Source: Daphnia pulex (Eukaryota; Arthropoda; Branchiopoda; Diplostraca; Daphniidae). From it: a stretch of 64,000 nt of DNA. Each line of letters begins with the position of its first letter. Position 1 is the first letter of the stretch. Below are positions 27,301 to 38,266 of this stretch, in pieces. A program made the position numbers and the translations under genes. Under the pieces are notes generated by a model, which made no database searches, was not told where the DNA came from, and saw only the letters and a list, made by a program, of their open reading frames with translations. The DNA lies in contig NC_060020.1 of the NCBI RefSeq assembly GCF_021134715.1, positions 4,836,001 to 4,900,000 of the forward strand, in the 5' to 3' direction.

Positions 27301-30033
27301 CTGCAACTGCAACAATGCACATTGAACTTAGAGGCTCCTACCTTAAAAGGCTGTATTCCTACTTGGAGAAAAAAACTCAATTGCTATCAGAAAATAAAGT
27401 CATCAAATAACTAAATGTGTAACCTCAGGGTTAAAAAGTTTAACATAATTACTTTTACTGTCCTGGATTGTTGCTGCATGTGACGAAACGAAAAGGCGGT
27501 ACGTGCAGCAAGAGACGACATTTTGGGAAAATGTAAAGGCCACGTGATCAGATGGAAGTGCCAAGCATAAATTGAAGGCTATGTTACCTGTAAAGTGTTA
27601 ATTCACACCAAAAAATTTATATTTGATAACTTTAAAGATCAAAAGCAGGAGTTACCTTTTATGAGGAAAAGAGTGAGGAAAGAAAGTACCCCGCAAAGAC
27701 TAACGTGTGACGCATGAACATGTGATCATGAAATGAAAATGATATACGGTCCTTACCAACAGTCAAGGGCTGAATAGTTCAATCCCTAAACACACTGAAA
27801 TATTTATCCATCTAGTGACAGCCCTTAGCATCTATACAGACGGTACGACTGTCAGCTGCGTTAGCAAGGACGCAAGGTACATATACCCGAACCGAAGGAC
27901 TGTTTTTTGCCATTTTTTTTTCAATTGAAAAAACAAAATTGGACATAAGACTACAAAAGTTCGGAAAATTAAAAAAAATCATTAAAAATAAAAACAGCCT
28001 TTTTTAGATTTGCTTCAATTTAAATTACCTAGTCTGTATGTGCGTAAAGTCGTAAACAACACCACACTTGGTCCCTGAAGTTCGAGTCAACACTCAAGTC
28101 AACACATTAGATCGTGTTGCTAGATATCGACATTCGGGACTAACGGATTCGTCTGGAACTGCCGATGATTTCGCAGTCTCTGAAGATGATTCTTTCTGAT
28201 CGACATTTCATGTTCGAGCAATCAATTCTTCTTTTCCGCCATCCTATCCAATTCAGATTGCTGTTCGTTTTTCTTAGGTGTCGAATGTGGTGTAGCCAGC
28301 TTGGAAACCTCTTGACTTTACTGTTCCTTCTTCACTGGGCTTTTCCGCGGGTAAAGAGAATAATATGAGGCCACAGTAGCTTAAGTTCCGCTTTTCTTGT
28401 CTACACTCCGCAGTGCCTCACACAAAATTAAATTCTTCATTCTAGTCTAAATCATAAATAATTAAAAGAATCATTAGAAACATATAGGTAATTAGGCACG
28501 CATATTTGTACAGTGAAGAATCAAAAACATTCCACATACCAAAATGATTTTGGTCGATTTTTGGCAAAATCCACTATCCAAAAAACCTTTACCTAGGGTC
28601 GGAACACTGCAAAGACACGCCAGGAGTCAGGAAATCACCACATTCATGCTATTTATTCATTAGTACTAATATTCATACCATGTGTAAACACGAAAGATCT
28701 TGTTTCACAAATGTTTAAACTACTAATGGGAAAGATTCGCTGTTTTAACAATGACAATTCAATACAACTTAATTTGACTTTACTACCTAGCCCAAGGGGT
28801 AGCATTGAGCAAGAGAATTTCACTGTTTTCCTGGATCTCAAAACTCATTCCTATATCCATTGCCATCAATGACGTTCCCTGTCAGCAGTACTGCTACTTC
28901 TCGAGATCTACCAGCATGTTGAAGAAACTTACAATGGCCAAAACTGAAGCTCCATAATTCTGGTTGAAAAAGGTTAAAAATTACCAAAGTGTAATAATCT
29001 AGCAGGTAGTATACGCTTTTTAGTACTAAAATTCCAAGCAATTAGGTACTCTTCTACGTCTGTGACGGTTGACATACCTGACTGTTTTTTTTTTATCATG
29101 CCATTCCTACAAGAGTCCAGTCCATTAAAATAAAGTAGTCCATGCCTCCATGGTCTAAGTCCATTTAATATTGTTGCTCGTGCTGAAGAAAATTGACTAT
29201 AGAAGATTCATCTGATATTTGAGTCAGTAACAGAGGGAAACTTTTGGGGTTATTACATAAGGGTACTGATGCCGCTGAGGAAACTATAAGTAAATTATTC
29301 TTACCAATATCAATTTAAGTCAAATGAAAAACAAAGACAACATGAAATGCAGGGGACCGACACAATATAAATAAAAGTGATTGAGATTTTTCTCTAGCAG
29401 GACCCTTTCCTTCTTCATGGCAAGACACTGAATGGTTCCCGTTTTACTCAAGAGAGGTTTACTGTCATAACATCCACGTAGCTATTTTGGATAACTATCA
29501 CTATTTACTTGGAATTTTATATTTAAATTGCTATGATGCATCCCAGATAATTACTACTCAAGAAGAGTTTGATACCTGTTCAAGTGGCTCCATTTACCCC
29601 TGGCTGATATCCTCCAAAACATAAGTTCACATTTTATTATTCAATTACTGCAAAACTATACTCTCTATCTCAATGATAATTTCTACACTTTAACTGTTAC
29701 TACATTCTTTGCTGAAAATCTATAATTCTTACTTAACCAATAGTGGAATACTGTTTTCTTCTCACCGACCACAATTTAAACTTAACGGTAGTGAACTGCT
29801 ATTTGGGTACGTCATATTGAAATGTTGAGAGGTCTTACCTGACAATCGAAACGTGGTCGCGTACTCGCGTTGGTCGCCATTTCTTATCACTTTATCAGCG
29901 ATAGAATGAAAGATCCGTCCAACTCTAACAGTCGTAGTCCAACTCCAACACCGGAAAATTATTTTCCATGACTGCCGCGAGATGGGACCATCGTTCGACG
30001 ATTTCGCCATCTAGGGTGGAACGTTTACTTAAT
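24400..30033 (-). repeat. Right arm of the giant inverted repeat
   Basis: This is the reverse-complement partner of the left arm. It contains at least three tandem subunits recognisable by a block beginning GGCTGTATTCCTACTTGG (variants at about 26730, 26967 and 27347), followed by a run of A and an AAAATAA.GTCAT block. It is about 2 kb longer than the left arm, because 27600-29760 has no clear counterpart at the matching place. Confidence 0.6.
25380..25520. repeat. A/T-only tandem repeat
   Basis: The sequence is short tandem units built from TTTAATTAAATTAAAA with a recurring CTAG or TTAG junction. It lies just outside the inner arm section of the inverted repeat. Confidence 0.7.
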
Positions 30034-30399
30034 CGTTAACGGTTTAAGATAATGTAACTGACTCAACGTTAAAAGCGCCGTCGAGCTGCTACTGTTTCAA
30101 TGGAAAACAGGGCAATACCATGTCAATTTGCTACCAGATATTTGTTTGTTTAATCGTTGTCTTGCGATATTTGCAACGGGCACTATTGCATTTCCATTAT
30201 TCTTTTTCATCACAGATTGATGGGTTGTTTATTTTCCTTTGCCAAAATTCGACGTTCATCAATAATTGAACTACGCAAGCGCCTCGACCTCGAGCTTTTT
30301 CGTTTGCCGTGCGCAGCCGTCGTGCAGGGTTTCATCATTGTGTGATTTCTTTTGATCTGGCGATATTTATGGTTCAGCTGCGGACGAAGAGAGACTGCC

Positions 30400-31037
30400 A
30401 TGTCAACTCCCGAGAATTTAACCATTTTAACGCCCACCAAAAAGGGTAAGGATTTGAATTGACACTATACACATTTCGCGTTCATGCTGCACTCATTTCA
30501 GTGAAGAGAAAGCCGAAAGCCTGTCTCGCATGTAAGTCAGCAGCACACGCCAGCATGCACGCCAGTCCATGCTGCACAGCACTGATATTGCGCATTGCTG
30601 TTGGAATTGTACATACAAGTACAACGGTATGGCATGGCACGCAATATAATAAATAAGCTATCATCGCTACTGACAATGTGATTGATGAAAACGCTACGCT
30701 TTTATGCTTATCTATATATACGGTTGAATTCTGTGAATGCTGTCTAGAGTCCCCCTACATACTTTATTAAGTCCGTGTTATTTACTGTACCATAAATGAA
30801 AACCTTACTTCTGATGCCGAATGTGATTATAATAGGCCTAAATTTTATTTATTTTTTTCAATTAATACAGAAACATTATCACATTTGGGAGATATGAACG
30901 AAATTGCTATTGCCAACGCTTACGCCACTTGTCACAACGTACAAGATTTACTACATTTGCGTGGATTTACGTCGAAACCAGCCTATACGAAGAACAAAAG
31001 AGGGAAATCCAAAAAAAGAAAGAAAGACAAGGGATGA
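30400..31037 (+). CDS. SMKR1: Small lysine-rich protein 1 (SMKR1)-like micro-protein
   Basis: Exons 30400-30445 and 30871-31037 join in phase to give 70 residues. The second exon carries the conserved core I associate with SMKR1: an Asn-Ala-Tyr stretch, then CHNVQDLLHLRGF, then a strongly basic tail (KRGKSKKRKKDKG) ending in TGA. Donor AGG|GTAAGG and acceptor AATACAG are good. An additional exon-like block at 30502-30531 (acceptor TTTCAG, donor CAT|GTAAGT, 30 nt) is phase-preserving, but its last base T plus the following AA makes TAA. It was therefore left out of the coding model. The function of SMKR1 is unknown to me. The match rests on remembered family sequence, not a search. Confidence 0.65.
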
Positions 31038-31217
31038 TTGAGATGGCGGATATTATCGCCAAAAATATCCGAAAATAATGAAAGTAATAAGAAGACGACC
31101 ACCACTTCCTTTTTTACGGTTTGCTTACTTGTGTGCTTAGTTAGTTCAACTAACCACCCGGCAACGAAATTTGTTTTCGTTCTACGTTGTTGGTAAAAAG
31201 AAAAGAATAGGGTTTTA

Positions 31218-31223
31218 AATAAA
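31218..31223 (+). terminator. Poly(A) signal of the SMKR1-like gene
   Basis: An AATAAA hexamer lies 181 bases after the stop codon, on the coding strand. It is the first exact hexamer seen downstream. Confidence 0.5.
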
Positions 31224-33297
31224 TACTGAATTCTGCTAAACAAATGATGTTAAATTGCTGTTTCAAAAATAACATGGATCATTTAAAAAATTTACAGTTG
31301 TCCTATTATTATTATACAGAGTTATACGCATGTTGAGTGTGCTACATATTCAGAATTTGATTAGTTATTCCGTACTGATGCAGCTATATACGTAAACTTA
31401 AGTTAAGTTATACTCTATAAAGTTAAACTTTTAGATTGGATTCGGGCGTGCAATCATTCGTCCACGTATGGTTGAGAGCGGAAGCGGAAGAGAAGAAATT
31501 TTCTAATTTTTTAGATTGGCTTATTTGCAGACATAGATTGATGAACAATTGTTTGATTATTCAAAAAATTTTTAAATGTCGAAACACACATTCTTTGACG
31601 GATGTTTTTTTTTTTTCATTCGTGTGCTATAATCTTTTGTTTACTGCGTATATTTTAAAGGGACGATATTCCAGTATTAATTTTTTTCTCCTTTTTTCTC
31701 AAATTTAGCGGGAGCTGTACTATAATTCTGGCCACAAGTTGGAAGAGAACGCCTTATAGCCGACGCTCGCGTCAGAACATCACAACACAATATTGAAAAT
31801 TTGCTCCAGAATTAATTCATGGAATTTCACGAATACAAAAATATTCTAACCAACATGTTGATGGCCGCATTCTTGCAGTGTACATCAGGCTTGTCGACGG
31901 CTCGTTAAAGAATAATAGTTCCTCACGTGTATTCGCGTCATGGTGGCAAACTCATTTCCTTTTTTAGGTGGGGGTGGGGCGGAGAGGGCGGAAGGCATGT
32001 ACAGTAGCATTCAGCAGTTAACACAATTCTAAAATTCGTCATATACCATTTTTTAAGGGGAAATATTCTTATTATTATTTGCTAGAAAGTTTTTCTTCAC
32101 AAGCCTAACGCACTCTTTCTTTGACTATATTCACATGCTGCTTTCGGACGGTGGAAGTTGTATGTAATAATAGCTTAGTATGTACGTTATTCTCGACGAA
32201 TCAAAATATTGTGAAGGCTAACTTAAATGTGCATAGGTGTAGTACCCATCCATCGTCACACTGTGTCAGCATAGACGTTGAACAAAGTAGTTTAAAGGTC
32301 ATTGGGGTGAGTAGATGAAACTTGGAACTAAATATATTGTCTCTTTGATATCAAACTAGCGTGTCATGTGTCACACACCATGTATTACCATAAACCCGAA
32401 GCATGCTGGCGATCGATTTTCATGTCCATAACATGCTATTCACGAATATACATCGTGTGATTAGGTTACTGAGTTCGAAGGCGAATATCGAATATTGCAA
32501 TCCTCCTATATATATTTCCTTTGTTGGCGTGTTTCGGATTTTTCAGTTGAGTTCTTATTTGAGATTTTAAAAATATATATTGACTTTCGACAATTTCATT
32601 ATAGTGGTGGGGAGGCGATTTTAAAAGTTCATATCAGTTCTTAATGTTGCGTGATATTATCTCGTGATGCTGGGTGTGTGCTGAAAACAATTTAGCCAAT
32701 ACTTTTATTACTGCGATTTACTGGTTTTTCCCCTTCCTATTTTTGGGGGGAGAGGGGGGTTTTCCAAGGTGAATTTCAAAGATTAGATTGAATGACAAAG
32801 CGCTTATTTATATAGATCTATCACTCAATCAACTGATAACATGGAGAAGAGTCAGCAATCGCTGTTGTCGATAATAACGATTTATTTTCAGTTATAAATG
32901 CAGGTTCATAGTGAGTTTCAATTTACTTTTCTCAAAGATTTTCCTTTATCCATACGTCCTTTAAACGACGACGTTGTCGACGTTGTTGCTCTCATCCATA
33001 AAACGTTAAAGAGGGAGCGCATATTAAATAATTGCAGTTCTACCTTCAACATCGTTAGTGCAGTCCGTTAATGTGTAGAGTTCCTTACATAGATATATCG
33101 CTTGCGCATTCAAGACATACAGTAACACCTACCTTTATATACCCAAAATCATCATCCAACATCGAAATATAGGGTAGTTGCATAAATTATTTCCCGCTCT
33201 ACAGGGATTACGCACATATAGGGTACCTAAAATATTTGCATTTATTTTCGAATGTAATATAGATTAACTGAATACAGCATTTTCAACTTGCGTCAAA
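31224..33297. other. Intergenic, upstream of NOS
   Basis: Two kilobases without a recognisable gene. They should contain the NOS promoter and possible untranslated 5' exons, but no core promoter element stands out. Homopolymer runs and A/T-rich DNA dominate. Confidence 0.5.
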
Positions 33298-36200
33298 ATG
33301 TGGTTGGAAGATCGACGCGGCGTTGAACTACGCAATCACACAACAGGCGAAGTTTCCGTTGACAAGCTGTTTCATGAAAATATTTGTGTAAGTAATTATT
33401 TTTAATATTTCTACACGGATCACGGACTGTATGCTCACATGAGAGTAGTACATAAGTATATGACAGCACATCGAAACGTTTACTTCGTGATATTTTTAGG
33501 AAGGACCTTGTTCGGGAGAAGAAGTGTGCGTCGGCAGTCGAATGGTCCCCAGACAAATTCCCGCCAATTATAAACGACCAAAAGACAAAATTTTGCAACA
33601 GGCCAAGGAGTTTCTCGATGGATACTTCCGTGCTTCAAAAAAGTGATTTCCTATCAATTGTGTTGTGTATGCAAGGAAATGTAATTATTAATACGTGATG
33701 CGGGTCATTATACTTTCTATAAAAGATTTGCTTCAGAGGAACATATAGTGCGGTTGCTTCAAGTTCACAAGGACATTGAGAGTAATGGTAAGTATGATTT
33801 GACTTACGATGAGTTAGTACACGGATGTGGCATGGCTTGGCGCAATGCCCCACGATGCGTCGCAAGAGTTCAGTGGCAATCCCTCAAGGTAGGCCTATAT
33901 AACACTCTGTTAAAATATATGAATAAGAGAATTTTCTTTCAAATTCTCTATATACAAAATGTATAAGCTATATTACTGAGCTACCGTTTGCGTGATGCGT
34001 TATTTCTGTATATAGGTCTTCGATGCTCGGCATGTTCAAACAGCCCAAGAAATGTTCGATAGCCTTGTCGAGCACATCAAGTACGCAACAAATCAAGGGC
34101 GTCTTCGTTCAGTCATAACCGTCTTTCCAGCCCGCACTGACGGCCAGCTCGACTTTCGTATTTGGAACAGCCAATTGATTAGTTACGCTGGCTATCGGAA
34201 CCCGGATGGAACAATACAAGGAGACCCTTCCAACGTTCAGTTTACTGAGGCATGTTTTATATACGTATACGTATTGCTTGTATCTATACGCCTACCCTAC
34301 ACCGGAAAAATCATTAGCTATTTTCAATGCTGTAATTGCTTATTGTTGATATGTTTACAGCTGTGTCTCTCATTGGGATGGGATAGCCAAGAGAGAACTC
34401 AATTCGATGTTCTCCCCCTTGTCCTTCAAGCTAAGGGTCTTGCGCCCCAAGTTTTCTTACTTCCGGATGACATTGTACTTCAAGTTCCTCTCGTGCATCC
34501 ATCGTAAGTTTCTCTTTATTATACCGAAAACTTTTTTTTTTCTTTTTTAACTCTATTGACCAGAGTTTATTATACTATTGTACATGCTGTTGATTAAATC
34601 AACAATTTCAGGTTGCCTTGGTTCGGAGAATTAGGATTGCGTTGGTACGCCCTACCTGCGGTAGCCAATATGCTCTTTGACTGTGGGGGTATCCAGTTTC
34701 CAGCTGCTCCCTTTAATGGATGGTATATGGGCACAGAGGTAGGCTCTAGAGATCTGTGCGATCCTCAACGCTATAACATATCAGAAGTAAGATTTGATTT
34801 ACGCAAAAACTTTATTTGCAAAAAACAAAGTTAATTGAATTTTGACACAGATGATAGCCAGAAAAATGGAATTAGACACGAGCACTCACGCCACACTTTG
34901 GAAAGACACAGTTTTGTTAGAGGTGAACAAAGCGGTGCTGTACAGCTATCAAAAGTGTGGGGTGACTACCTGGGACCATCATACGGCCTCTGAATCTTTC
35001 ATCCAGTTTTACGCAAATGAAATGAAGACGCGCGGAGGATGCCCAGCCGATTGGATTTGGCTTGTTCCGCCAATGTCTTCTTCTTCTTCGCCACTTTTTC
35101 ATCAAGAAATGGCCTTTTACTTTCTCAGGCCGTCTTTCGAATACCAAGTATACTTTTTGTAATTTAAAGTAATTTTATATCATTACATTAATTTTTACCC
35201 AGATGGCAGCCTGGTCAAATTTCCAGACGAAATCATTAGTCAAAAGTAGAGGACAAGGTAACCCGAAGAAGAAAATGATGGCAGTAATTATAGCGGTTCG
35301 ACTGTGCAGTTATTTGTTCTCCTCTCGTTGGTCGAAGCGACCCAAAGTGGTCGTCCTATTTGCTTCACAATCCGGAAGAGCTGAAAACTTTGCGACGAAA
35401 GCATTCGTCAAGTTCAAATCTCTTTTTCAGGCCAATGTATATATAAAGAAGCTTGATCATTTACTCTGAGCTATATTATCGGCTTTTTAATAGATCACCT
35501 TTTCATTTGACTACAATATAGCTTTACTCTATGGCTGATTTTGATGCCAAAAAATTGCAAGACCAACAAGCAATTATTATAGTAGCATCGACGTTTGGAG
35601 ACGGAGAGGCTCCCATCAACGGAGAAGAATTCAAAAAAAATCTCATCAAAATGAGCAAGGAAAACTTTAAATTTCGACATATCAACAATGAACTCCCATG
35701 GTATGATGCCCATCATATAGTTGGCTATAAAATATATAAGGCATAATATTATTTTTTAAAGTATTAATCTAAAGAAAAGTTTTTTTTTTTTCTTGTATAC
35801 AGTTTTGCCGTTCTGGGTCTGGGGTCGACATCATATCACCAATATTGCGCGTTCGGGAAATTTGTCGACGTAACGTTTAAAGAACTGGGGGGAACCCGTC
35901 TGTTGCCGCTCGCCTGTGCCGACGAACTTAACAATCAAGAAAAAACTGTTCAGACTTGGTTGTCAGACATAACTACTGCGCTGTGTAAACAATTTCTCAT
36001 CGAAGGAATAAACTACAACAATTTTATTAATGAGGAATCATCTGCTGATCAGCCAAGCGTCCATTTTTCAGCGCGTTTCATCACATCATCCCAAGAGGAA
36101 AAAGAAGACGTCTTGCATGGTTAGAATTTTTATATTTTTTAATGCAAACCGTTTTCTATTTTAAAAAAAAATTTCGGTGTGTCTTCTTAGTTCTTTCGTC

Positions 36201-38046
36201 TGTCCACCAGAAAGAGGTGTCACTTGTTAGGATATCAGGAAAAACTTTAATCGGTGATCCTGCCAGGCCAAAGTATGTGATTGAATTTTTGTTACATAAA
36301 TATTTTTCTTATTAAAAATTAAACCCCATATTTTTGTCATTAAATAGCCGAGACGGTCATGCAACAATCCTCCTTCAGTTAAACACATTAAACCCGGAAA
36401 CACTCAAGTACAAACCCGGAGATCACTTGGCCGTCTTTCCTCGGAATAATCGAGATATGATGCAACGCTTTGTACTTCGTCTAAGAAACTGTCCCGCGTC
36501 CAAATCACCAACGATTCAACTTCAAATTCAGGGACCCAATGGAAACAGGGAAAATTGGAAGAGAATTCCGCCGTGTTCGTTCGACAATTTACTGGCTCGA
36601 TTCATAGATTTGACCAGCCCACCTTCACAGACTACTCTTCGACTTATGGCTTCGTCAGCAATCGATCAAAAAGACAAAATGCGACTTGAAATTTTAGCCG
36701 AGGTATTATACTACGGTATCGAAATAAGAATTAAAGTTTATAACTTGAGCTTAACTTTGATTTGATATTTATACGTATAGGATTTGGCAGCTTATCAAAA
36801 ATGGGTATCATCCGTTAATCCTAATATTGTGGACGTCTTGGAAGACTTTCTTTCCGTCGATGTCGATGCGGCGGCTTTAATCAGCACGCTACCAATGATT
36901 CAACCTCGTTTCTACAGTATTTCCTCTTCCGCTGCCTTTGCACCGACTGAAATCCAGTTCTGAAATTTTAATAATTTCTTTAAAATGAAAAAATACGTTT
37001 AAAAATAATAATCAATACAATTTTTTAAAATTTAGTCTAACAGCAAGTTTAGTTCGTTACCGGACTGAAGGTGGCAAAGGCCGTCTTTTCCACGGACTCT
37101 GCACTTCTTACTTGGAACAAACCAATCGGGGAGATTTTATCATTTGCTACTTCAAGTCCAATCCAAGCTTTCATTTACCACCCTATCCGTTAAAGCCCAT
37201 CATTTGTATCGCTGCTGGAAGTGGTATCGCACCTTTAAGGTAATAATATTTTCGATAAACCGACGAAGTAATTTGAATTTATATTCTGATGTCATACATT
37301 TTTAAAAATAAATTTAGAGGTTTCTGGCAACAAAGACATTTTGAAAAGGGCGCATTTCATCACACTTTTATCTCCAAACTATGGGGGAATTTTTCGAAAC
37401 GACCTGTCCAGCACCAATGTACTGTAAAAAAAAATTAACCTTATTTATTGAATTGCTCATTTTTAAAATGTATGTGCCTATCTATTCTACTATTTTCCCC
37501 ACTTACAGCGTCCAATCAGTATGGTGCAATCTACATGTACTACGGATGCAGAGAAAAAGCTTCACAGCCGTTTCGTAATGAACTGGATACGATGATGCAA
37601 CATAAGGTCATCACCAAAACCTTTGTGGCATTTTCTAGAGAAACCGCAAAGCCGAAAGTAAAATCAATAACACATCACAACAAAAGATGAAATGTTTAAC
37701 CTACAAAAAAAATAATTGACCCTATTATGCAGGAATATGTTCAAGATTTGCTTTGGAAGGACGGTGCTCGGGTGTCTACGCAAATTTTAAACGAGGGAGC
37801 TTACGTGTACATTTGTGGGAAGACAGCGATGGCCACCCAAGTGGAAGAGACTATAATCCGGATTATTCGTCAATACGGCGAAATGAATCACGACGAAGCG
37901 GAAATGGTCTTCAGAAATCTTAAAGTATAACGCGTACAAGTTCATCTCGCCCTTTTTTGTTTTTTTAAATCTACCTGACATTAAATTTTTTTCATTCAAT
38001 TTAGGCGGGGGGTCGTTACAAGACTGATATATTTGGATCAAAATAG
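33298..38046 (+). CDS. NOS: Nitric oxide synthase
   Basis: Eighteen exons join in phase to 1091 residues: 33298-33387, 33500-33642, 33726-33888, 34016-34249, 34361-34503, 34612-34786, 34851-35147, 35203-35436, 35522-35700, 35803-36119, 36191-36272, 36348-36702, 36781-36956, 37036-37239, 37318-37418, 37509-37657, 37733-37924 and 38005-38046. The enzyme converts L-arginine to NO and citrulline. The oxygenase domain carries a zinc-site Cys pair (34 and 40), heme ligand Cys122 in [13 protein letters not shown] and substrate Glu300 in [10 protein letters not shown] basic amphipathic calmodulin site lies near 435-462. The reductase has the FMN motif FASQSG (468-473), FAD motif PRFYSISS and NADPH motif [16 protein letters not shown]. 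The autoinhibitory insert of constitutive NOS is absent, and the protein ends four residues after the TDIFG motif. Intron 4 is GC-AG. An in-frame stop at 33265 supports the start. Confidence 0.95.
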
Positions 38047-38113
38047 AAAATAAGTGAAATTACTATGGGATCACGATCGTCAATGTTTTATATTATATAG
38101 TCAAAAACACAGA

Positions 38114-38119
38114 AATAAA
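38114..38119 (+). terminator. Poly(A) signal of NOS
   Basis: An AATAAA lies 68 bases after the NOS stop, in the 220-base gap before the convergent trehalase stop. Confidence 0.6.
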
Positions 38120-38266
38120 AAAAAAATGCATACAAATAAACTTTTAAACCTTCAGGCCGGCAGACTGAATGGATCGATGACAGAAAATAAAATTATACAT
38201 ATAAAAATACATAGGCGATCAACTGTCTTGGTGGTTTTTATACTTGCATTGCTTTGGTTAACCTCA

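Larger units (their letters stand above)
19193..30033. mobile_element. Giant imperfect inverted repeat (foldback-like element)
   Basis: Two arms of several kilobases are reverse complements of each other around a centre near 23.4-23.7 kb. Paired blocks seen by eye include 19217-19280 with 30012-29950, 19790-19930 with 26950-26820, 20600-20690 with 26280-26175, 21115-21195 with 26145-26070, 21800-21900 with 25345-25250, 22200-22290 with 25190-25095, 22480-22580 with 24900-24775 and 22615-22710 with 24725-24630. The termini end near AGTAAAC followed by CCCTAGATGGCG. No open frame longer than about 95 codons lies inside, so it would be non-autonomous if mobile. Long internally repetitive arms are typical of Foldback/Galileo-type DNA elements; that classification is inference. 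Target-site duplications could not be identified. Confidence 0.65.

Noticed and set aside
33600-33740. Apparent frameshift in NOS after the RASKK segment (six A run, then TGA)
   Set aside because: Using the donor at 33643 and the acceptor at 33724-33725 restores frame and adds [10 protein letters not shown], which fits the family; no frameshift is needed.
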